NCBI RefSeq assembly: GCF_949628215.1
Contig: NC_134288.1
Coordinates: 10,857,682-10,921,681, forward strand
Reading direction: 5' to 3'
Origin: Phalacrocorax aristotelis
Taxonomy: Eukaryota; Chordata; Aves; Suliformes; Phalacrocoracidae
Length of the DNA: 64,000 bases
The notes under the pieces are model-generated. The model was not told the origin of the DNA. It did no database searches and worked only from the letters and a program-made list of their open reading frames with translations. Of this stretch, positions 50,601 to 61,200 are shown piece after piece. How positions within the stretch are numbered: position 1 is the first letter of the stretch; the number at the start of each line of letters is the position of its first letter. Made by a program: the position numbers and the translations under genes.

Positions 50601-53360
50601 GTGATGGCTTTTGGTGAGTAAAGCCAATGTGCCTACCCAGGTTATTTATTGTAGGATAATTGTCACTATGCTGTAACCTCTGTCCTGGGACTGAGCCTCC
50701 CCCAAGCTGCCCTGGTCCCAGCCTGGGGGTGCATCCCCACCCCACCGCGGTTGGCCGCCGCATCCCCCAGGAACCACCTGCTCCTCCTCAGTGTAGTGCT
50801 GGCTCAGCAAAGGAGCAGTTGGTGGGTGTTGGGGTGAACTGGAAAGGAGAAGCCTGAGCTTATTCATCACACCTGTGCTGGGTGCTTTCCCCTTTGCGAT
50901 AAGATAGGAGATGTCCTCCTGATTCCTAATCCTTCCCAGCCAAATTGAGCCAGCTTGGCTTAGACAGATGATTGTCCTCACCTTGCGGGACATGCCTGGG
51001 AACCAGGCGAGGCGTGTGGGTGCTTATTTTTCTGGGGGATGAGGGTAGAGCAGATGTCTCCATCAGTGAACTGGTGAATTGTGGGTGAAGAAAATGCTTT
51101 TGATGGTAACAATTGCAATGGATCCCACAGCTGGTGACACATCTGACCTGCCACAGGCTGGAGTAAAGGCAAAGTGCTACTGGAGGTGCTTTAAAGAAAA
51201 AGAGTAATGAGTCTTACTTATGAACAGCCTGTTTTTGTCAAGCAAGGGATGTATCAATAACTGCCCCATCTCCACCTCTGCAGGGGAGCAATCAAGACAA
51301 ATGCTGTGTGAGTTATTTCCTCAGACCAGAGGTGATGGGGAATAAAACTGTAGCACCAGGAGGTGGTGGGTGGGTGGACACCTGGGGCTGTTTGCACCTT
51401 TCCTGCAAGTCAGGAAGGAGACTGTGAAGCTCCTGCAGTGGGTCAGCCCTCATTCCCAGCAGCTTTTGAAGACCCTGATTCTTCTGCAGAACACCCCCAG
51501 CCCCATGGTGCTCGCACAGCCTTGGCCTGGGCATATTCCCAGAGGTGTGATCCAGCTGTGGAGGGCAAGTGGCATTGCAAAAGGCTGCCTGGCTCCCAGC
51601 AAGAAGCCCGTGCTGTCAGAGTGCCTCTGCTATGCTGGCAGTGGCATGTTAACTAATAGAGCTCTGGCAGTGTGCTCAGGGCCATAAGAGCAAAGACACA
51701 GTGCCAGTCTTGCTGCAATTTATACATATCCGTGATGATTTAAAGAGTGCAGGCAGAAAACTACGCAGCTTCTTTAAACACCTCCCCACCCTTGGTCTGG
51801 CTTCAAACAGCCTTGTTCCAGAGAGAAATTAAAATGGGTTTCCATTCCAGGATGCTTTTATTCTACAGTATTTTTCCTGCTTTTCCCTAGGGCTGGAAGT
51901 GATTCTATACTTTAGTTTGTTTTCTGCCCTGAGCCAGCTGACTCTGTCCAGACCAGAGCCCTTTGGGAGAGGAAGGTTTCTGGAAGGGGGCTATCACCCT
52001 TTTCAGTGCTGCTCATCAGCTTTGTGGGGTTTGTGGGGCTCAGGGCAGCTGCTGGAGGTGCTGGGCAGTAGCCTGGCGCTCCCCTTCTTGTGCCGGAGCT
52101 GCTATGAGCAGTGGGAAAGGCTGTCCCACAGTGTGTCCTGTGACAGCTCTGACTGCTGCCTTATCCTCCTTAACTGTATCTGAAATCAGGGGAAATCAAT
52201 CTGCTGGATCAATCAATGGAGCGATTTGTTCTTCTGGGCTTTGATTTTTTGCTGTTCCCTACCTTGGGTTTGTTCTGTCAGCCCACGTGAGTCATGGCTT
52301 CTGCGTAATCTGATACGCGACCTCTGCCTGTGAGGAAAAAGCATCATATATGACAGTACCTTGTGCTGCAGTATTCTAGGTACAGTTGATTGTTTACTTT
52401 TGCAGTTATCTTGGAATGGTGTTAACTCTTGAAACTACCAATGACCATTGAAATGTTAGCAGGATTCTGTTTTCCTGCTGGTTGCCTTTAGCAGATGTAC
52501 ATGGCATGTCTACAAGGGGGTTCTCCAGCACCATTGTTGGATTGCAGAGGTAACAACTAAGACATAAGGAGGAATCCTAGTTTAAAAAGGTTAGAGTAAA
52601 AGAGAAATAAGAGGAAGTTAGTTGCCCTAACTGGGTGTGAATCAGCAGGTAGAGATCTGCTCTCCTCTTGGGTCCCCATCCACACCGTGCTTTCCAGTGC
52701 TGTGCTGCTGGCAGACAAGGCTTGTGTAGGACACACGGGCTGTCTAGTGCTGCAACCCATTGCTATCCCATGCAGGAACTACACATTATTTAGTCCTTAT
52801 TAAGCTGGTTGTTATACAGCTGCTAAGAGCTCTTGGTGTCTGTGCCACTTCTGGGTGATATGAGTTGTCGCTTTGACTTTTCTAATGACATCTGAAATTG
52901 CTTGACCTGCTTTGAAAGCTATGAGGCTTTGCAAACAACGGCATTGCAATAGGGTTATAATTCATCCTTGGAAAACCAGCACGGAGCCCTTCAGGGAGGC
53001 TTGCTGGGAGCAGGCTCTGTGCAATATATTCCAATATCTCTAAGCAACAGCTAAATGTGTCACCTCGTCTGCTTAAGTAGCAGAGCTCCTCTGGCCTAAA
53101 AGCCTAATCATTGGAGGGTTATGGAGTGCAAATTGCTGCTGAATGAATTTGCTGCTTTGTTCACTTCAGTTTCCCTTCCCTGCCTGTGTTATGACAGTGA
53201 AATGGCTCATCTTCACCTTAATATTATATTTTAGAGAAATGTTTTAATATTTTATACAATGTTCATTGTATTAAAAAAAAAATCAAACAAACAAGCAAAA
53301 CCTGCAAAATCCAACACGTGAAATCTGTCTCTGGCACAGCATTATGTGTGTATATAAATA
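47681..53360. other. Intergenic stretch right of CR1 copy 2
   Basis: I see no supportable gene. Open frames are short and unrelated to known families. A short imperfect duplication (AAGGCAGAAGG) occurs at about 49239-49270. Nothing else stands out. Confidence 0.5.
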
Positions 53361-53382
53361 CACACACACACACACACACACA
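53361..53382 (+). repeat. (CA)11 microsatellite with AT-rich flanks
   Basis: Eleven CA units are flanked by GTGTGTATATAAATA on the left and TATACGTATTATATATATAC on the right. This is a compound dinucleotide repeat likely to be polymorphic. Confidence 0.95.
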
Positions 53383-56300
53383 TATACGTATTATATATAT
53401 ACACAGTGCAATTATGCGGAGCCATCACCTTTCTCCATATGCTCTTCAGGCCAACATACATGCAAAGTTAATGATAGTGTCGATTATTCTAAGGAGAAAA
53501 GAGAAAAGCAGGAGGCCTGATTTGAGCTTAGTAAAACTTGACTCTATGGTTTGGTCTATAATCACTTACTATAGCTCATTTTTGCAATTAATACCAGCCT
53601 GACCTACTTAAATAGGTCATTGTAATTCATGTGGCCAAATATCTGCTAATGAAAATTCAGTTTTAAGAGCATGATCCTTGTTGGATGTGTCAGCATGATG
53701 GAGAAAATGAAAGTTGGATAACAGAGGTGAACTTAGTAGAAAGTGGTATGCTGTGAAACACCAAGGAAAAAATAAAAGGAAAAGGGAAGAGAAGGCATTG
53801 CTGCAAAGTGAGGTTTACAGCTGGTGCATCTGCACCCCAGGGTCATGGATATAGTAGGGACGTTTGTCTCTGAGCAAGGGGGGCAGGGAGTGGATTCAGT
53901 ACGTGCACCAGAAGTAACCAAAAGAGCAGCAACAGCCAGTAGGACCTGGCTCTTCTCTCTTTAAAAACTAATTTGGACCCCAAAAGAAAGACCCAAAATT
54001 TAATTCCCTGGGGCACTGAAGCTGCCAGGTCACTGACTGGGGTTTTCACAGCTTGCTGGGGAAAATGAGGTCCCCATCGGAAATCCTACTGATGCAAATT
54101 TAATTTCAGACAACCACCCCATAGAGAAGATGTTTCAGATGCTTGTGGAGGAGAAGCAGAAAAAGAAAAGAAACAAAAATATACCTCTGTGTTTTCTACA
54201 GAGAATAATTTCTGAAGCACAAAACTCCCCGGGCCATGCAGCGCCTCTGGCCAGGTGACTAATTTCAGACAAGCTGAATGAGCAGGAGAAGGTGTTTTGT
54301 GTTGGAGGGCTGAGTTATGACCAAATAAGTCTTTCCACTTCTAATACCAGTGATCGTTGGTAATATCAGTGTCATTTTGTCAATAAGGAGCATGCTTCAG
54401 CTCTGTGAGAGCTCTTCATCTCCACCTGCTTCTCAATTCCACTTAAAGGTGGAGGAAAATTATTTCCTTGTAAATGGCCCATTTCCACTGACTTCTGCAA
54501 ACCCTCACTGAGCCTCCTTGCCGGGAAGTTGATTTTTTTTGTAATAAGAATTGTTTTCTTGTAAATGTTAAGTGATGCGTTTCCCCACCTCAGATGTCAG
54601 AAGGTACAGCATCACAAGCTGTACAGGAACACTCCCCAACTGCATCAATAACCTTTTTGTGTTGCTTAGTGAGTCCTAGATAACTGTAGAGCAGTCGTGT
54701 GTCTCTGCGGGTTACTTGGCAATCAATTATACATCTCCAATACATCCTAATTTACAGGGAGGCTCTGATGAACTCCTTTCTTTGCTATCAGGCGCTGGCA
54801 CTGCCTGTTCTCTTGCGCGTTTATGGGCCCAGCAGAATAACTCTGTGCTCAGCAGCCAGCTTGTGCAGGAATTGAGGTGCTTTTTACTTTTGAGACTTTG
54901 AATCTCCCTACTATCTGGCCAGGACTTAAGGTGAGAAGAGTTTTTGGGCTGTTATAGCATCTCCCCTGTTTTCCCTGTGCAGCTCTGCAGCACTCCTGCT
55001 TGGCTTGCTCCTCATTGTGTGGGGCAGCCAGGATCCTTCCACAGCCCTCTGAGGGATGAGGTTTTCTGGGTTGGAAAGAAAAACATCCATGAGAGAGGCA
55101 AAATATGATTTTGTTACCTGCGGCTGGCTCCCTCTACTCTCAGTTTTTCCCTTCGCTGCTGCCCTGGGGCACCTGAATAATGGAGGTTTTGTAGGTTTGT
55201 TGTCCATATTGAAATTGGTAGATGAGTTTATGGACTTGTTTCCAGGGTGAAAACAAGGCCTGTTTTGCCCATTTATAAAATGGGCAAAAACTATATCGGG
55301 CAGAAAGCAGTGAGAAAAAGACAGGTGATCAGTGGATCTCTTTCATGTGGCTGCAGGGAGGGAAAACGATTGCGGTGTGTGAGACACGTTGTTAATGTAA
55401 AAGCAAAAAAATGACCCAAATAGTAAGCGAACATCAATTGAGCTGGCATCATTGCCACTAATGGAGCATCTCTGATCTCTGACACTGCACCTGCTCCTTC
55501 GCCTGCCGATAGGCGCTTGTGTTGCAGCTGATTGTGCCTATCATTTATGTTTTGATTGCACAGCTTGTTCTTAGAAAACAGGTTGGCTTTTTTAACTCTG
55601 TGGAGCATTCGAGTCCAGGAGATGCGGGGATGGGCTGATAAGTGGGTTTGTATTGTCTTGGCTGTTAGGTGTTTTGCTGCTTCCCAGTGCTCCTACTGGT
55701 GATGGGGCTATTTGCTCTGAAGCAATCCCAGGCATGCTGGTTTTGTGGAAGGAAGAATAGCTGAAGAGAAAAACATGCTGGAAATTACCCATTCTGGGGA
55801 AGCGCTGCCACTGAGAGTTTTCTTCTGAGACCTGCTGGTGAGCAAAAATGGAGCCTGAATAGTGATCTGTTCTTGTGAGAGTCCCCTAAGCTCACATGAT
55901 GCTCTCTGTGCATCTACAGAGGGTTGTCACCCCATGGAACCATGTTCCTGTAGGGACCTTCTGGCAGGGGGAGATTTGACATTGCAGCCGTGCGGCTTGC
56001 AAAAAACATTGAGGCAAATTTTCCCTTTCATCTCCCTTTCTCGCCAGAAAAGCCAGGACGTCTGCCTGCTGTTTTTCACCAGTAGGAAATCAATTGCTGA
56101 GGGATTCCCACTGGGAGATTTGTGCTTTATGAAATTCATGCCGGGGGGCAGAAAGGCAAGCTGGGGAGCTGGAAACGATAGCTCTGTCCTTCTCTCCTCT
56201 GCTGCTTTAATTGTTTGTAAAGACTTAATAAGCAGCACTAAACAGGGAAGCTGGTCTTTCCCCACAGCAAAGACAGGCATGCATCATTTTATTAGCTTTT

Positions 56301-56575
56301 CTACAGCCTCTGTTTGGAATTTCTTTGCTGTATTTTCTTCTTTATGGGCTTGATCCAAAGCCTTGGAAGATTGGTAGGAAAACTGTTGTTGACTTCGAGG
56401 TGTCAAGGCTCTGAGTGTCAAGGCAGCTCAAAATCCATTCAACAATCTAGGAAGAAAATAATATGGAGAAATGGCATACTTTAAGTAATTAAATGCTCTC
56501 TGCCTTGGCACCCTATGTGTAGAAATGCACACTAGGGAGTGCAAGAGCAAATTAGGTACAAAAAAAGTATTTGCA
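53383..56575. other. Intergenic stretch left of CR1 copy 3
   Basis: No gene is visible. A stretch at about 55400-55570 carries E-box and homeodomain-type motifs and could be regulatory. The rest has no structure I can name. Confidence 0.5.
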
Positions 56576-56579
56576 GAAG

Positions 56580-56725
56580 AATGAATGGAAATAGCTTGCC
56601 ATTTAGTCTGGAAATGAGGAGAGACTTTGAGCCCATCAGAAGGGTGCAGACATTGACCGGCTGCCCAGTGACAACAGGCAGATAGAGAAGGAAAATCACA
56701 AACTGAAGACTTCTAAGGTGGAGCT
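56580..56725 (+). mobile_element. Possible ancient CR1 fragment
   Basis: The stretch contains AGTCTGGAAATGAGGAGAGA, GCTGCCCAGTGACAACAGGC and CACAAACTGAAG in the order and rough spacing of the CR1 3' region (compare copy 1 at 40450-40515). Divergence is high, so chance similarity is possible. Confidence 0.35.
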
Positions 56726-57427
56726 TTTTGGATATGGGGGCTGTAAAGGCAGACCTTGTGAGTCCCATGGCCAATGCAGGAAGCTTTCTGAGGGAGCATC
56801 CCTGCCCTGTAGCCGGGGAGCCACTGCCTGGACAGCAGCAGGTCTGGTCCCACAGGGGCAATTTGATTTGTACCTGTTGGCTCAGCAGAGCTTGGGGAAA
56901 CACCCCAGCCTCTCTGTCTGGCTTGGCATTTGGGCCAAATCAATGCATTTCTTCTCGAAGGGATGGAGTCTTTCTCCCTGGTTTTGCTTGAATACAGCGG
57001 TATTTCTCCAATCTGCACCCAAAAAAAACCCCAGCAGACTCCCTCTTCTTACCGTTCCATCTTTCCCACAGCTCTGATGCTCAGAGTTTTTTTCCCTTAA
57101 ACTACAATAACTGTAAATTGGATGTTTTTTGCTGCCTCCTGGTATTGTGCAGCTTGGGGAAAGAAACTTGTTCCTACCTTCATTTTTCTGCAACCAAGCA
57201 TTTTGCATCTCTCTCTGAAGGAGTCAGAAGAAACACTTTTTTTAAAGCTAACAGAGCCAAATTGAATTCCCTTATCATTTGGAACAAAATAACAAAGCTA
57301 TTTATGTTAAAAATAACTCCAAATTTTTGAAGACGTCTTCTGAGAAAATATTTCTCTTGGTGACTGATTACAAGAGGGTATGGGAAGAAACTCTTTGCCT
57401 CAAAGCACTCAAAGGAGTAATGTGGGC

Positions 57428-58286
57428 GGGACTGTCGACCTGCTCGAGGGCAGGGAGGCTCTGCAGAGGGACCAGGACAGGCTGGATCCATGGGCTGAGG
57501 TCAGTTTTATGGGGTTTAACAAGGCCAAGTGCCAGGTCCTGCCCTTGGGTCACACCAACCCCAGGCAACGCCCCAGGCCTGGGGCAGAGGGGCTGGGAAG
57601 TGCCCGGCAGAGAAGGCCCTGGGGGTGCTGGCTGACAGCCGGCTGGGCATGAGCCAGCAGTGCCCGGGTGGCCAAGGAGGCCACCAGCCCCCGGGCTTGT
57701 GTCAGCACTGGTGTGGCCAGCAGGAGCCAGGCAGGGATGGGGCCCCTGTGCTCGGCCCTGGGGAGGCCCCACCTCGAATGCTGGGCTCAGGTTTGGGCCC
57801 CTCGGGACAAGAAGGGCCTTGAGGTGCTGGAGCGTGTCCAGAGAAGGGCAGCGGGGCTGGGGCAGGGTCTGGGGCACAAGTGTGCTGGGGGGCGGCTGAG
57901 GGGGCTGGGGGGGTTTAGCCTGGAGAAGGGGAGGCTGAGGGGAGACCTTCTCGCTCTCTGCAACTGCCTGAAAGGAGGGTGTAGTGGGGTGGATGTTGGT
58001 CTCTTCTCCCAGATTACTAGTGATAGGACAAGAGGAAATGCCCTCAAGCTGTGTCAGGGGAGGTTTAGATTGGTTATTAGGAAAAATTTCTTCACTGCCA
58101 GAGTGGTCAGGCATTGGAAGAGGCTGCCCAGAGAGGTGGTGGAGTCACCATCCCTGGAGGTGTTCAAAACATGTGTAGACGTGGCACTTCAGGGCATGGT
58201 TCAGGAGGCCTGGGGGTGTTGGGTTGGTGGTTGGACTTGATGATCTTAAAGATCTTTTCCAACCTTAATGATCTATGATTCTATGA
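57428..58286 (+). mobile_element. CR1 LINE 3' end, longest copy (copy 3)
   Basis: This forward-oriented CR1 of about 860 bases starts near GGGACTGTCGACCTGCTCG and ends ATGATCTATGATTCTATG. Its left part reads ORF2 protein in one frame ([36 protein letters not shown]). After a frame change, 57668-58240 is open for 190 codons and ends with the ORF2 C-terminus ([40 protein letters not shown]). It is a 5'-truncated retrotransposon with a broken ORF2, and its tail differs from copies 1 and 2, so it probably belongs to another subfamily. Confidence 0.93.
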
Positions 58287-61200
58287 GTTACAGCACATGG
58301 TTACTACCAACTCACTGGTCTGAATTTAGTGTTTGGAAGTGCAGTTATATAGCTTCCAATTATCTTCATATGGAAGAATCTTGCATATAAAAGCAAACAA
58401 ACTTAACTTCCAGTATTTCTGAAGTCACTTTAAAAACTTACAATGTTTGAGACTTTTCACTTCTTTCGATGCTTCTTTTTAAGCTTTCAAGCCCCTGTTG
58501 TGTGTGTTACCTCCTGTTTGTTGGTAAGATAAGGAGGTAACAGCATGTCCTGGGAATCAAAAGAACCTGCCTATACACAAAGTGTCTGACTTGCTGGAAG
58601 GGATCTCTCCATGCATGAAAGCCAACTAGAAAAGACATAATTTGGTGGGAGAGGAAGGAGACCAAAAGATTGGGGAAGCTATCCCTGGCCTCATTTAAAT
58701 GGCATAGCACTTCCTTGGCTGCCTGTGACCCCAGCAGGCTGCTGAGATGCCCTGGCATCAGCTGTCCTTCTGCTGGACCATCCCTGTCTGCTGGGCTATA
58801 AACATTCTGTTGCTGGATGTGACTGACAGTGAACACAGCTGGATCGTTGTTGTCCCCGTCCCACTCAGAGCAGGCTTATTAATCACTCCCCTTCCTGGTG
58901 TGTCTCCATTATCCTTGGAGGCAGGACTGAATCTGAGGGAAACTGGAGGATTGAATTGCTCCTTTCATGGAGAGAAAAGGAAGGATTTGCAATTTGCTGA
59001 GCTCCTATTTGCAGGAGAAGAGTGATGCTGACAGGTCTGGGGCTGTTCCTGCGGTGGTCGCCCCTTGCTTCTGGAGCTGTGCCTTGGGGCACAGCTACCT
59101 TCTCTCTAAGAGCCCAGCACTTGGGTCAGGCTGTTAAGTGATGACATCAGCTCCACTTCATGATGAAATTGTGTCAGTTTGACATCCAGACAGCTTTGGC
59201 ATGGGGACCTGGCAGTGGTTACTGCCTGGCCAGCTTCAGAGCAAAGAGGTTATCTGATTTAGCTGAAATCTCTTTCATTGTGGACTGAGTAAAAATGCCT
59301 TATATTTGCTCAGTGCTAAAAATCCATCAGGAGCTGATTGCCAAGATCTGCTGCAGCTGCTGGATCACCCCCTGCAATGGCACCATGAAATGGGAGACTG
59401 GGATAGAAATATTAAGAAATGACATTTTCAACCATTTGTGGGCTCTGATGTTGGCTTGATGCTGTCAAAGGGGTTGATTTTAATGATTTTAGAGGCATTT
59501 ACTTGAAGGGCAGTGAAATGCACCTGAGGCAGCAATTGCACCTCTGGTCTCTGCAAGCACCTCCATTTCCTTTCATGCTCCTTTGCACTGAAATCCTGCA
59601 AGAACCAAGCAAATCTGGGGCTCTGTGAAGACCCAGTAGTGTCAGATTTTGGAGACATTTGAGGCAGGACATGGAAGCAGCAGCAGAAGATGGTGTAATG
59701 CTTCATCCTTGTGCTCTCTTGCACACTGATGCAGCCTGAAGGAGGTAGGGATTCTGTAAAGCACCTTCTGTATCTCCTGTGGGGGGGAAACAATTGGCAA
59801 AGTCCCTAATTTCTTGGAGCTTCAGGGATGTGTCAGGTGGCTGCTCTGCACCCCAGGGTCCAGGTTCTGCTGCTTTGCACTGGCTGGTGCTTACAAGCTG
59901 TCCTCTGCAATTTTATTTGCAAACTATCTCTCCTACCAGCCTGCACTTTATTTAAAAATTCAGCACCATGTTGGCAGCTGAATGGGGCCCAGAACTGGGG
60001 AGAAGGATTTGAGATGCGATTTGCACTGCAGACTCGTTAAAGCAGGGGAAATGCCGTGTTCCTCCTGTGCCTGGAGCTGCTAATCTTGTTCTAAACATTG
60101 AACACCTCTCCAGCTTCTTTCATTATACCTAAATTTGATTATTGCTTTGACTTCACACCTCTTTCATGCAGGCTTTTCCTCCCTCCTTGGCTGGAAATAT
60201 CAGCCCTGAGAAGAGAAATTTTGCTAAGCCTTGGGCTTGCGCACATTGCCCATCCCTGCTTCTAATGCTGCTTTTAATTATCTTGGGAATCTGAGCATGG
60301 GGAGAGCTGGTGGTGACTTTTGAGAGGCAGAGAACAAGGCACGCAGGCAAAAGTGTAAATGCAGTGTCTGGGTTACTGCAGTCTGCACCACTGTGGGGAT
60401 TTGGACTGAGCGAATTAATGCTTTTCTCTGTGAATTGATGACTCCTCCTGTGTCATCTCCACCTGAAATTCCTACGTAAATGACAGTGGGATGTGAATGT
60501 GTAATCGCAGGTGGTGAATTGAGCCCGATGAACAGCATGGCCCGACCCTGCCCTGTGTCTGAAGGCAACTGGGAGCAGATGTTCCCAGCCTGGCATGAGG
60601 ATGAAATCCTGCTGTCATGGAGGAGCATCTCCTGAGCCAGGTGTCTTTAAAGACTTATCACCTTCTTGGCCTTGCCCATGTGCCTTTAACATATCCTTGC
60701 TTTTGGAAAGCAGTTAAAATGTTTAGACATTAAATGGGCAAAAGTACCTGGGCTATTTTCAGCTCATCCTGTGAATTATTCCAGAGTGACTTTGGCTCTT
60801 TTTCTGCAAATGGAGAGTTACTCAATGTTTTTGGCATAACTTTTTCTTCTTAGTGAAAATATTCCGTGTCTTGGACTCCTGTCATCCCTTTCTGGAAGCA
60901 GGCAATATGCTGGGACCCTACACCAGGGTCCCGAGGGGGTCCCTGCGATTGCCCTTTGCTGCTGCAGCCAAAATGCCCTGCAGGCAGCGGTGTTTGTGCT
61001 GTGGAACGGTGCCTTCCTCTGCATGGAGAACAGGGCAACTTCCAGCTGCTAGATGGCTGCATTTTGTCTTGTGTGCTTTAAAAAAAAATCCCCACATTTT
61101 GCAATCAGCTCTTTGTTCTGCTGGTATCAAACAGCAAACCCCTTGAGATGTGCCATTTTGGAGAGTGACTGGAGCTCATTGGGGCACTTCAGGCTCCCAC

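Noticed and set aside
57368-58114. 248-codon minus-strand open frame
   Set aside because: It is the antisense of the CR1 LINE copy at 57428-58286, which is clearly oriented on the plus strand.
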